Below, piece after piece: positions 1-7,934 of a stretch of 21,106 nucleotides of DNA. The notes below the pieces were generated by a model. That model ran no database searches. It had not been told where the DNA came from and saw only the letters and a list, made by a program, of their open reading frames with translations. The stretch spans positions 1-21,106 of the forward strand of contig JABDJE010000252.1 of assembly GCA_013002625.1 (NCBI GenBank), written 5' to 3'. Within the stretch, counting starts at the first letter, position 1; every line of letters begins with the position of its first letter. This stretch comes from Saprospiraceae bacterium (GTDB lineage Bacteria; Bacteroidota; Bacteroidia; Chitinophagales; Saprospiraceae). A program made the translations under genes and the position numbers.

Positions 1-945
1 TATTACAACAGAGCGAATGCAAAATTAAGTTTGAAAGACTATCCCGAAGCCGCCAGGGATTTTGGCCGATGTCTGAAACTGGAGCCAGATAATGGTAAGG
101 CGCATTATTACAAGGCCTATTGCCATATGCTTGAAGAAGATTATGCAACGGCAATAAAAAGTTTTTCACAAGCTATAAAATATGACCCAACGCTTAGTAA
201 AGCCTATTACTATAGAGGTTTTATACAAATGAAGGAGGATAAGTATGAGGTAGCGGTCAGGGACTTCCGTGATGCATCTAAAAGAGATGCAGACAACGAG
301 CGGATATTTTATAATATGGGCCTCTGTTACAACAAACTGGATAGACCTCAGGACGCTTATATGGCATTTGAAAAGGCATTATCCATAAATCCTGATTATA
401 CACCCACGTTGTTAGAACTCATTCGACTTGATTATAAGGAAGGAGAATACACGGAATGTTTAAGACTGGGACAACAAGCTATTGATAAAGAGAGTAAAGA
501 TAAATCCGTCTTATACTATGTGGCTATGGCTGCATTAAAGCTGGACAAGTTGGATATGGCAGGCCAGTATTTTGATCAATTGATTGCCTTGGATCCTGAT
601 AACGAAACCGCTTTAATCAATAAAGCTGTAGTCAGTATTAAATTGAAAGATTATGCCTCTGCGGCCAAGGATTACGGTAAATTGATTAGCTATGATACTG
701 AGAATCCTAAATATTACTTAAATAGGGCTTTATCCTATATGCAACTGAAAAACTGGCGCGCTGCCTTATTTGATCTTAGTACATGCATTGCGCTGGATGC
801 TGATAATGGTGAAGCTTATTATAATCGTGCGACGGTTAATTTTCAGCTCGAGGATTTTGAAAAATCATGTGAGGATATTCGCACATCAGCCAAACTGGAC
901 TATGAGCCGGCATTTAATTACGTAGCAAGTTTGTGTCAGAATTAA
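1..945 (+). CDS. TPR-repeat protein, 5' end outside window
   Basis: The frame is open from base 1, so the gene begins upstream; an apparent TTG start at 31 is only an internal Leu codon. The 314 visible residues are almost entirely tetratricopeptide repeats with about 34-residue spacing, recognisable by recurring A-x-x-x-F/Y and a closing DPDN/NPDY turn (for example KLEPDNGKAHYYKAY, SINPDYTPTLLEL, ALDPDNETALINKA). About nine repeats are visible and no enzymatic domain is seen. TPR solenoids mediate protein-protein contacts, and in Bacteroidota such proteins are often periplasmic or envelope-associated, but the signal peptide or any N-terminal domain would be off the window, so location and partner cannot be told. 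It is convergent with the TonB receptor gene, 42 bp away, and its stop codon touches the A-run of that gene's terminator. Confidence 0.9.
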   Translation, partial: YYNRANAKLSLKDYPEAARDFGRCLKLEPDNGKAHYYKAYCHMLEEDYATAIKSFSQAIKYDPTLSKAYYYRGFIQMKEDKYEVAVRDFRDASKRDADNERIFYNMGLCYNKLDRPQDAYMAFEKALSINPDYTPTLLELIRLDYKEGEYTECLRLGQQAIDKESKDKSVLYYVAMAALKLDKLDMAGQYFDQLIALDPDNETALINKAVVSIKLKDYASAAKDYGKLISYDTENPKYYLNRALSYMQLKNWRAALFDLSTCIALDADNGEAYYNRATVNFQLEDFEKSCEDIRTSAKLDYEPAFNYVASLCQN

Positions 946-981
946 AAAAACAGACCCTCCGCTAAAAAATGCGAAGGGTCT
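944..981 (-). terminator. intrinsic terminator of the metal-receptor operon
   Basis: An 11-bp stem with one mismatch (AGACCCTCCGC at 952-962 against GCGAAGGGTCT at 971-981) encloses an 8-nt loop TAAAAAAT. On the minus strand the hairpin begins 6 nt after the TonB receptor stop codon and is followed by seven T (the A-run 944-950). In the plus direction no T-run follows, so it should act mainly on minus-strand transcription, although the hairpin may also protect the 3' end of the TPR transcript. Confidence 0.8.
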
Positions 982-987
982 ACTCAA

Positions 988-3573
988 TTAATTAGTGAGG
1001 TTATATCTGAAGCCCAAATACAGGTTTTTTCCAAATAATGGTGCATAGACCAATGATCCATCGAAGAATGTTCCAAAAGGATCATCTGCTGCTATTATAG
1101 CATCATTCTGTCTATAGTTTAATAGATTCTCACCACCAACATAGACTTCAAACTTCCCATCGCCCCATGATTTACTCACTTGTGCATTGAGCAAAACATA
1201 ATCCGGAGACCTATCTGGTCTGATATACTTTTCCGGATTAATATCTGTGCTTGGTATTCTTTGCGACCCTCTCCAGTTCCATGTCATATCAAATGACCAA
1301 TCATTGTTTGTCGAATAAGCCATGTTCAGAAATGCTCTATGTCGTGGCAATAAGGGTTTTTCCTTTGTACCATCTTTATAAGTCATCTGCACATCGAATA
1401 GCCTGTATGCTGTTCTAATGTCAAAGTTTTTGAACAACTCATACTCAAACTTTATTTGAAAACTATTAGAATATGATTGCCCATCAAGATTATAGAATCG
1501 AACAAAACGGGCATCCTCAAAATCTGCAATGATCTGATTTTTAAAATCTGTCCTGTACAAATCCATTGCTATGACAAACTCGCGATCTGCAATATCGAAA
1601 CCATGGGTTAGATTGACACCATAGTTCCAAGCCTCCTCCGCATTCAACCCGTAAGGGTTGTTTAGATTAGTACCTTCAATTTCTATAACCCTGTTCGTTG
1701 AAAACAAACCAAGGTTTTCAGCAAAAATTGAAGCGGTTCGCCAACCTCTTCCCGCTGACAGTCTAACTATACTTCGATCGTTGAAATTATATTTCATGTT
1801 TAAGCGCGGTGTCACAAACAATCCATAGTTATTGTGATGATCAACTCTTATTCCTGGAACAATGGCCCACTTCTCATCATCATTATAAGTATATTCAAGA
1901 TAGGCACCAGGAATGCTTTCAAAACGATTGAAAACCCCTAGACTACTTTTTGTTACGATTTCTTGAACATCATCTAATTGATATGAAAACCCTGTATGTA
2001 TTTGGTGATTGGTGTTATCCAATATATTGAGATACATCAAATTAAGATAGAGGGATTTTTGTTCATTATCATAAGGCATGAACCCAAATTCAGATTCTGA
2101 ATTGTGATATACTCCGCTAAGCTGAAGTGCCATACTTGCATTGGGATCATTAGCAAAAATGACACCTGTCTTATTCCAAAACTCGATCCGTCTTGTATTC
2201 ATTTCCATTCTCCAATGATCCTCGTGGTTGTCACTTGACCCTTCAAAATGTTCATGACTTCCAGCATCATGGTTTTGTGTTACAGCTTTTATTCCAAACT
2301 GACCAGTCCAACCATTGGCACCAAACCATTTCCACCGGTTAATGATTATCGCATCTTCTTCCAGTGGCATATCTAAGAATCCATCGTTATTACGATCATT
2401 GCCGTGCCCCATTTTTTTACCATGAATCAGTATTGCTGTAGATAAATTTTCATTTAATTCTATTCGAGCGTTACTATTCAGTTCAAACCTGGATCCTTCG
2501 TTAGCATAACCGTTCAAATGAAAATATTCTCCAGAGCATGGTTTCTTCAATTCAACATTGATTTGACCAGCAATACTTTCAAATCCATTGGTTACAGAAC
2601 CTGCCCCTTTGATCAGCTGGATTGCTTGTACCCATGGACCAGGAGTATAGGTCAGGCCATACATAGTAGACATTACTCTCACATCAGGAATTAACTCACG
2701 TGTAATCATAACGTTTGGTCCAGATAAACCAAGCATTTGAATTTGCTTGGCTCCTGTTACTGCATCCGAAAATGAAATATCTACTGATGGATTGGTCTCA
2801 AAACTCTCAGATAGGTTACAGCAAGCCGCCTTTGTCAATTCTTCCCTGCTGATGCTTTCAATATTTAATGTCTTGACGAAAGAAACGGCAGAAGTGCGTT
2901 TTTTATACTTGATGACTATTTCTTCCATAATTGTTCCATCAGAAAGCGTAATGTCTAACATCTTGTTCTTTCTGACTTCGATCGTATCTGTATTATAGCC
3001 TATATAGCTCACTACAATCGCATCATGTTGATGCTCATTTTCCAAAGCAAAATAACCTTCAAAATTTGTAGTTGTGCCTTCGCCCTCATCATCCAGCACG
3101 GTAATATTTGCTCCTATCAAAGGAACCTTATTGCCCTCATCATCCATGCCATAAATAATACCTATAACATAATTTTCAAGCTCTTCCTCTGATATGCCTT
3201 CTTCCTCGTTATTTTCAAACATAGCATCATGCGATGCTTTATCGATGTCGCGGTATTTACAGCAAAGGAATAAATTATCATATACCTCATCCGGGGCCTT
3301 AAACTGACCATTATCATGTCCAGCTTGTGCCAACTCGTAGCGTATCTTCGACACGGAAAGCTTCGATTCATCGATACTCACCACTAAGATTTTAGTGTTT
3401 TCATCCCATTCAGCGGTTGCTGCACCGCTTTCTAATGCCACCTCTTCGATTCTGTCCTTACACATACCGCAAAGCCCTTCAACCCGAAATTGATATTCAA
3501 GCAGCTGCGTTTCCTGAGCCTGTAGGCTCATCGTGCATAAAAGAATCGTTAAGATTCCTATTATATGTTTCAT
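988..3573 (-). CDS. TonB-dependent outer-membrane receptor with N-terminal heavy-metal-associated (HMA) domain
   Basis: The 861-residue protein has a signal peptide (1-20, ending LQAQ). It continues with an HMA-like domain (about 24-90) carrying the metal-binding motif GLCGMC (Cys35, Cys38) and a CCKYR motif (Cys104/105). A carboxypeptidase-D-regulatory-like domain (about 137-215), a TonB plug (about 235-345, with further Cys251-Cys252) and a C-terminal beta barrel to the end follow. Such receptors import scarce substrates through the outer membrane using TonB/ExbBD energy; the HMA domain suggests a transition metal, most likely copper, as ligand or sensed cargo, but this is inference. It follows a small Cys-rich exported protein by 44 bp and ends at a strong terminator, so the two probably form one transcript. 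Length and domain order are normal for this clade, and the ATG start fits the signal peptide. Confidence 0.92.
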   Translation of the reverse strand: MKHIIGILTILLCTMSLQAQETQLLEYQFRVEGLCGMCKDRIEEVALESGAATAEWDENTKILVVSIDESKLSVSKIRYELAQAGHDNGQFKAPDEVYDNLFLCCKYRDIDKASHDAMFENNEEEGISEEELENYVIGIIYGMDDEGNKVPLIGANITVLDDEGEGTTTNFEGYFALENEHQHDAIVVSYIGYNTDTIEVRKNKMLDITLSDGTIMEEIVIKYKKRTSAVSFVKTLNIESISREELTKAACCNLSESFETNPSVDISFSDAVTGAKQIQMLGLSGPNVMITRELIPDVRVMSTMYGLTYTPGPWVQAIQLIKGAGSVTNGFESIAGQINVELKKPCSGEYFHLNGYANEGSRFELNSNARIELNENLSTAILIHGKKMGHGNDRNNDGFLDMPLEEDAIIINRWKWFGANGWTGQFGIKAVTQNHDAGSHEHFEGSSDNHEDHWRMEMNTRRIEFWNKTGVIFANDPNASMALQLSGVYHNSESEFGFMPYDNEQKSLYLNLMYLNILDNTNHQIHTGFSYQLDDVQEIVTKSSLGVFNRFESIPGAYLEYTYNDDEKWAIVPGIRVDHHNNYGLFVTPRLNMKYNFNDRSIVRLSAGRGWRTASIFAENLGLFSTNRVIEIEGTNLNNPYGLNAEEAWNYGVNLTHGFDIADREFVIAMDLYRTDFKNQIIADFEDARFVRFYNLDGQSYSNSFQIKFEYELFKNFDIRTAYRLFDVQMTYKDGTKEKPLLPRHRAFLNMAYSTNNDWSFDMTWNWRGSQRIPSTDINPEKYIRPDRSPDYVLLNAQVSKSWGDGKFEVYVGGENLLNYRQNDAIIAADDPFGTFFDGSLVYAPLFGKNLYLGFRYNLTN

Positions 3574-3617
3574 TGTAATTTTTTAAATCATCTAATTAAT
3601 AAGAAAGTAGTTCTATC

Positions 3618-3947
3618 TTATTGGATGATCCGTGGCGGTTGCCAGATTGACGAGGCCATCAAAATTTTATAGCCATCATATATGAAAGTAGGGTTGGTGT
3701 CAATTATTGGCGGATTCACACCTTGAATGACTTTAACAGTAGATCCGACGAATACATGGCCACAACAGATACAGCTGCAAGGCGCTCCATCACAACATCC
3801 ATTATCTTCGGAATCCTGATTGTCCACAATTTCGATTGCATCATCCGCTGCACAGCAATCACTGGACACCAAAGATGGCAGCATTCCAAAGCCAAAAGAA
3901 GCTTTAAGAATCAACAAAATGAATAAACCTGATTTGAGGATCTTCAT
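3618..3947 (-). CDS. small Cys-rich exported protein (DUF6660-like)
   Basis: A 109-residue protein with an N-terminal hydrophobic signal segment (about 5-25) and a short mature part holding eight Cys: Cys31-Cys32, Cys51-Cys52 and a cluster PCSCICCGH (Cys57, 59, 61, 62 with His64). It ends in IWQPPRIIQ, an ending I associate with the DUF6660 family that sits directly before HMA-type TonB receptors in Bacteroidota; that family name is from memory. The Cys/His cluster and position suggest a periplasmic or surface metal-binding partner of the downstream receptor, possibly a metal chaperone; no enzymatic motif is seen. A candidate promoter ends 6 nt before the ATG, which would make the transcript almost leaderless. 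Confidence 0.75.
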   Translation of the reverse strand: MKILKSGLFILLILKASFGFGMLPSLVSSDCCAADDAIEIVDNQDSEDNGCCDGAPCSCICCGHVFVGSTVKVIQGVNPPIIDTNPTFIYDGYKILMASSIWQPPRIIQ

Positions 3948-3953
3948 GTGTTA

Positions 3954-3984
3954 CAAAATTAATCTAAAAACTATAATCCTTCAA
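3954..3984 (-). promoter_or_regulatory. candidate Bacteroidota promoter for the Cys-rich protein/TonB receptor unit
   Basis: Read on the minus strand, TTG (3984-3982) is followed after 20 nt by TAATTTTG (3961-3954), matching the TAnnTTTG -7 element and the usual 19-21 nt spacing of the Bacteroidota primary sigma factor. The start codon lies only 6 nt downstream, so the leader would be extremely short. Confidence 0.5.
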
Positions 3985-3987
3985 GCA

Positions 3988-3995
3988 TATATTTG
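3988..3995 (+). promoter_or_regulatory. candidate -7 element for the 483-aa exported protein
   Basis: TATATTTG fits TAnnTTTG and lies 28 nt before the ATG at 4024, a sensible leader length. I see no clear TTG at the expected -33 distance, so only half of the promoter is supported. It lies back to back with the minus-strand promoter at 3954-3984. Confidence 0.4.
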
Positions 3996-4023
3996 CATTA
4001 ACAATTTATTCGTTTTTTAGAGT

Positions 4024-5475
4024 ATGGGCTTGAAATCATGGGATTTACGCGTTTTAATTTTCAAATACAGTCTTGTATTGATGATAACGGTTATGTCATG
4101 CCTGAATGTAAGTGGCCAGACCAGAGATGAAAAAATTGATATCCTCAACAGTTATATAGAGTTATTAAATGCCAGTGTGCATGGATTACAGGTTGCCCAT
4201 GTTATGATGGAAGGTTATAACAGAGTCATCAATGAATATGTTGACATCAACAGCAACGAATTAATACAGATCTCAAACAAAGATTTACCCCAAAACCTTT
4301 TTGGAGGAACAGATGCAGAATTGTTTTTCTATGTTAAATCCAGTACGCCCGAAGCATTGGCTGAAATTGCAAAGCGCAATGGAAGTAAACTTGAGCTTAA
4401 GTTATTCAGCACGCTTAATTTTCATGTAGATAAGCTTATTGATATCCTTGGAGATATCAACAGGATTCGATTTGATGTTGAGAATTTTATTAAAACCTAT
4501 GATCTCAATGATAGGCAGGCTATTTATGATTTGTATATCATTCTTGAACGTGCAGAAAAACTATACAGTGATTATGCAAGTGTGCATCACATGATTGCAG
4601 AGTTGGTTAAAAGTAACGCTCCAAAAGTAGATGACAACATGGTCATTTCAATGCAGAGTGTGCACAGAACGACCAAGATTATTTATTCGTCCTTCAGGAG
4701 AGGGGAAGGTAAAAATTCGCAACGCAATATCAATCAACTCTTCGTCCACTTTAAAAACTTTGAAGCAGGATTGAAACAACACATATTCAATACTGAAGCA
4801 CGTGCGCTTGTAAACGATATTGTCCAAGACATGGATTCCGTTGAATACAAGCTCATGCAATTTGAACTAGGCGATGCGGTGCCCTTACGCTATACCGGCT
4901 ATGGTAAGTTCTACGCCTACCATCATATGTTACTGGCTGAAACGAATTTCACCGGCCCAGGCTATTTCAAACACATGATTGATCTATTGTATGAAATGGA
5001 TATAAAAGCCCTCCACTTTGATGATGAACCTCCAATTTACAAAGTTCTATATCCTGAAAAGAAAGATGAAATTGAAGGATTAAGCGAAAAGGCTTCCGAA
5101 GGTATTACCCCTGTTGACAGAGATATCAGACAACGTAGAATGGAGTTTAGCAATCAGGTAATCGAAGTTGAAGGGGATTATTTGGAAATCGAATTATCAG
5201 ATCATCAGATGATGGATCGCGATTCCGTAACCCTTGAATTCAATGGCGAAATCGTTTTGGAAAATCACTTGTTGTCTCGGGTGCCGATTCCAATTCGTCT
5301 TGAAATAGATAGAAATAAGAACAATGTTTTGATCGTGCATGCCGTCAATCTCGGCATAATTCCACCCAATACAGTAGCCATCGCCTATCGGTACAAGGGA
5401 GAAAGAAAACGGATTGTTGTGGAATCTAACCTCTCGGTCAGTGGAGCTATTCGAGTAGATTTAAATGAGAATTAA
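4024..5475 (+). CDS. exported protein of unknown function with C-terminal Ig-like domain
   Basis: The 483-residue product has an N-terminal hydrophobic stretch (about 10-30) ending VSGQ, read as a signal peptide; a Cys at 26 leaves a lipoprotein possible, but no clear lipobox is seen. The centre (about 35-290) is largely helical. A conserved-looking aromatic segment around 290-317 (YTGYGKFYAYHHMLLAE) and a beta-rich C-terminal domain (about 378-480) follow; the latter carries DxVTLxxNGEIVLEN and NLGIIPPNTVAIAY. That last pattern recurs at the C-terminus of unrelated secreted Bacteroidota proteins and probably forms an Ig-like fold. I do not recognise an enzyme family. The gene overlaps the convergent MerR gene by 4 bp at the 3' ends. 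The ATG is preceded closely by an in-frame stop, which supports this start. Confidence 0.8.
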   Translation: MGLKSWDLRVLIFKYSLVLMITVMSCLNVSGQTRDEKIDILNSYIELLNASVHGLQVAHVMMEGYNRVINEYVDINSNELIQISNKDLPQNLFGGTDAELFFYVKSSTPEALAEIAKRNGSKLELKLFSTLNFHVDKLIDILGDINRIRFDVENFIKTYDLNDRQAIYDLYIILERAEKLYSDYASVHHMIAELVKSNAPKVDDNMVISMQSVHRTTKIIYSSFRRGEGKNSQRNINQLFVHFKNFEAGLKQHIFNTEARALVNDIVQDMDSVEYKLMQFELGDAVPLRYTGYGKFYAYHHMLLAETNFTGPGYFKHMIDLLYEMDIKALHFDDEPPIYKVLYPEKKDEIEGLSEKASEGITPVDRDIRQRRMEFSNQVIEVEGDYLEIELSDHQMMDRDSVTLEFNGEIVLENHLLSRVPIPIRLEIDRNKNNVLIVHAVNLGIIPPNTVAIAYRYKGERKRIVVESNLSVSGAIRVDLNEN

Positions 5476-6365
5476 ACCTTCGCTTCATTGAGAGATTCAA
5501 TAAATTGTATTGTCTCTCCTAGATTCAGAAGCCTTTTTGAATTGTGCGGCCAGATTACCTGTTGGGCTACCGTCTGATACCCGGTCACAGCGAATACGGA
5601 ATCTCCCAGTTGCTCACACAGATCATGCAAATACGCTTCAAATGACATCATATCAGGGTCTTCATTGATTATGGAGAATATGAAATCAGGCTTTGCCGCT
5701 TCAATGGCCAATTTGAGGTCACTGAAGCCTACTTCTAGGCCAAGATTAATGACTTTACAACCATTGCGCTTCAACAAAAAATGGAGATACAAGAGGCTTA
5801 ATTCCTGTTTTTCGCCTTTCGGCAAATAAATGATGAAGGAAGGTTTGCTGTCAGCGCGTTCATCAAGATTCTCAATTGCATGGTGAATTTTGGACTTAAT
5901 TATTTGTGTCACAAAAGATTCATGCACTTCCTGAAATGAGCCTGTTAACCAAGCCATGTTAAGTTTTTCCAGTAGTGGATAGATAACTGTCTCCATGGTG
6001 TGAACAAGCCCTTGTTGATGGATATGCTTGCCAAGCACTTTATTGAAGTTGTAACTGTCCAATTCCAAAATGAATAACAGCAACGCATCCAATTCATCCT
6101 CAAAGGTCAAATCAAGATTAGAATATTCTGAAATCTTTTCTTTGATCTCTTTTTCCTCCATCATCGCAATCTTCGATATCTTGTAGCCCTTGCGATAGAG
6201 AAAACATACATTGAGAAGATGTCTTAAATCTTCATCCGTGTAATATCGAATATTGGTTTTGGTACGTTTAGGTTCTACGATATTATATCTCTTTTCCCAA
6301 ATACGTATGGTATGGGCTTTAACCCCAGATAGGTTTTCCATATCTTTTATAGTATAAATGACCAT
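5472..6365 (-). CDS. MerR-family regulator with degenerate cobalamin-binding domain (CarH/LitR-like architecture)
   Basis: Residues 1-70 are a MerR winged helix-turn-helix (YTIKDMENLSGVKAHTIRIWEKRY with wing RYYTDEDL); about 85-170 match the helical B12-binding cap and about 175-290 the Rossmann-like B12 domain (IIYLPKGEKQELSLLYLHFLL, then KVINLGLEV). In the light sensor CarH, adenosylcobalamin is held by a W-x9-E-H motif and by the His of G-E-x-H. Here the first reads Trp139-x9-Glu149-Ser150 and the second Gly184-Glu-Lys-Gln187, so both His residues are gone. The fold is kept, the cofactor probably is not: it may act as a B12-independent repressor or bind something else. The usual role of relatives is control of carotenoid, photolyase or stress genes; none lies in this window. 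It is divergent from bshA, with a palindrome in the 127-bp gap, and overlaps the convergent upstream gene by 4 bp. Confidence 0.88.
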   Translation of the reverse strand: MVIYTIKDMENLSGVKAHTIRIWEKRYNIVEPKRTKTNIRYYTDEDLRHLLNVCFLYRKGYKISKIAMMEEKEIKEKISEYSNLDLTFEDELDALLLFILELDSYNFNKVLGKHIHQQGLVHTMETVIYPLLEKLNMAWLTGSFQEVHESFVTQIIKSKIHHAIENLDERADSKPSFIIYLPKGEKQELSLLYLHFLLKRNGCKVINLGLEVGFSDLKLAIEAAKPDFIFSIINEDPDMMSFEAYLHDLCEQLGDSVFAVTGYQTVAQQVIWPHNSKRLLNLGETIQFIESLNEAKV

Positions 6366-6413
6366 ACGGGTTAGAGATTATAGTTTACACATGAGATAAG
6401 TATATAATTGAAT

Positions 6414-6442
6414 TTTGACGAATATTGTTCAATATTGTCAAA
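6414..6442. promoter_or_regulatory. inverted repeat between MerR gene and bshA, candidate operator
   Basis: The left arm TTGACGAATATTG (6415-6427) and right arm CAATATTGTCAA (6430-6441) are separated by TT. They are perfect reverse complements except for one extra G at 6420; one more T-A pair (6414/6442) extends the arms to 13 bp. It sits about 50 bp from either start codon in the divergent intergenic region, the usual place for a dimeric regulator's operator, and the MerR protein encoded next to it is the obvious candidate ligand. No T-run follows in either direction, which argues against a terminator. Confidence 0.55.
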
Positions 6443-6492
6443 TATCTCAACTTATTTAGGTAGAATTTGTATAAATAACACAACAAAATAAA

Positions 6493-7629
6493 ATGAAAAT
6501 AGGAATTGTATGTTATCCAACTTATGGAGGAAGTGGTGTACTGGCTACTGAGTTAGGAATTGGTCTGGCCTCTCATGGACATCAGATTCATTTTATTTCT
6601 TACAGGAGACCTGCCAGATTGAATAGCTATTACAAAGATGTTTATTTCCATGAAGTCAGTTCTTTTAAATACCCCTTGTTCGAGCATGCACCCTATGATA
6701 GCTCACTTACAAGCAAGATTGTAGATGTCGTACAGCATGAAAATCTTGACTTGTTGCATGTGCATTATGCCATACCGCATGCCGCAGTAGCATACATGGC
6801 CAAAGAGATATTGAAAACAAAAGGCATAAACCTTCCGGTTGTCACTACCCTTCACGGTACAGATATTACACTTGTAGGGCAAGATCAATCACTTGCATCT
6901 GTCGTTGAGTTCAGCATTAATAAATCGGATGCCGTCACTTCAGTCTCAGATTCCTTGCGTAAACAAACAGAAAGCTATTTCAATATTGAAAAAGACCTTG
7001 CTGTCATTTACAATTTTATAGATCTGGATCGCTTTTCCAGAAAAACTAATTGGGACTTCAGAAAGGCATTTGCCCCAAATGGGGAAAAAATTATCGTACA
7101 TACCTCTAACTTCAGAAAAGTAAAGCGTGTAGAGGATGTTGTCCATGTATTCCGCAAGCTGCGACAGCAGATGAACCTAAAACTTTTACTTATAGGGGAT
7201 GGTCCCGAGCGCCAGACTATTGAAGAATTATGTCGAAAGCATTGTGTGTGTGAGGATATTCACTTTTTAGGTAAGCAAGATGCCATTGAGGAAATTCTTT
7301 CCTTGGCAGATCTATTTATATTGCCATCTGAAAATGAAAGCTTTGGCTTGTCCGCACTTGAGGCTATGGCTTGCCAGGTACCGGTAATCAGTAGTAATAT
7401 CGGCGGCCTTCCCGAAGTAAATATCGAAGGCGAAACCGGCTTTTTATGTGATGTAGGTGATGTGGATAAGATGGCCAACAAGGCCTTGTTGCTGCTTGAA
7501 AACGAAGAGCTCTTAAGTACATTCAGAAAAAATGCTCGTACCAAGGCATTAGAATTCAGCAAGGAAAACATTATACCTCAATACGAGCAAATATACCAGA
7601 GCTGCTTGATTACAAGCGATGTGTCATAA
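6493..7629 (+). CDS. bshA: N-acetyl-alpha-D-glucosaminyl L-malate synthase (bacillithiol biosynthesis)
   Basis: A 378-residue GT4 glycosyltransferase. BshA transfers GlcNAc from UDP-GlcNAc to L-malate, the first step of bacillithiol, the low-molecular-weight thiol of Bacillota and many Bacteroidota; it is cytoplasmic. Evidence: the family-typical N-terminus MKIGIVCYPTYGGSGVLATE with its glycine loop (12-15), HVHYAIPHA (89-97), TTLHGTD (118-124) and the GT-B E-x7-E motif Glu282 to Glu290 (ENESFGLSALE). Length is normal and complete. The later enzymes bshB and bshC are not in the window, as is common because the genes are scattered in this phylum. The ATG start is dictated by the conserved first residues. 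The stop codon abuts the stop of the convergent 78-aa gene. Confidence 0.95.
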   Translation: MKIGIVCYPTYGGSGVLATELGIGLASHGHQIHFISYRRPARLNSYYKDVYFHEVSSFKYPLFEHAPYDSSLTSKIVDVVQHENLDLLHVHYAIPHAAVAYMAKEILKTKGINLPVVTTLHGTDITLVGQDQSLASVVEFSINKSDAVTSVSDSLRKQTESYFNIEKDLAVIYNFIDLDRFSRKTNWDFRKAFAPNGEKIIVHTSNFRKVKRVEDVVHVFRKLRQQMNLKLLLIGDGPERQTIEELCRKHCVCEDIHFLGKQDAIEEILSLADLFILPSENESFGLSALEAMACQVPVISSNIGGLPEVNIEGETGFLCDVGDVDKMANKALLLLENEELLSTFRKNARTKALEFSKENIIPQYEQIYQSCLITSDVS

Positions 7630-7866
7630 TTAGAAGCTCGGCTTCAAACTCGTCATGTTGCTGTAATTCAATACAGCGTTCATTGTCTTTTCAGAAGGGT
7701 AGAATTTAACTTTTGGTAAAAGCCTAAAACCTCTCAATAACTGTTTGTATTGACGGCCTACTGTTTTATCCTCCTGAATAGCATTTTCTATTTCTAAGGT
7801 TTTGAAGAGTTTGGTTTCTTTATATAAATATTTGAGTAGAAAGTTTTGAGTGTAATTATGCTTCAT
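7630..7866 (-). CDS. small conserved Bacteroidota protein, function unknown
   Basis: A 78-residue charged protein starting MKHNYTQNFLLKYLYKET. The pattern 'NYT..L..YLYKE' followed by a helical segment with acidic residues (ENAIQEDKT) and a C-terminal SxxTMNAVLNYS is one I associate with small cytosolic proteins widespread in Bacteroidota, often near housekeeping genes. There is no signal peptide, metal motif or membrane segment. It ends exactly where bshA ends (adjacent stops 7627-7629 and 7630-7632) and lies 68 bp after the DUF2147 gene on the same strand, so it may be a tail of that operon or have its own promoter. No function can be assigned. Confidence 0.65.
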   Translation of the reverse strand: MKHNYTQNFLLKYLYKETKLFKTLEIENAIQEDKTVGRQYKQLLRGFRLLPKVKFYPSEKTMNAVLNYSNMTSLKPSF

Positions 7867-7934
7867 ATAGTGCGTTTGGTAATCAAAAAATTAACACCTA
7901 TATAACACTTTCACGATCTAAATTATTGTGTATT

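Noticed and set aside
6461..6469. TAGAATTTG upstream of bshA as a -7 element
   Set aside because: It has three bases instead of two between TA and TTTG, and no -33 TTG at a proper distance, so it does not meet the pattern.
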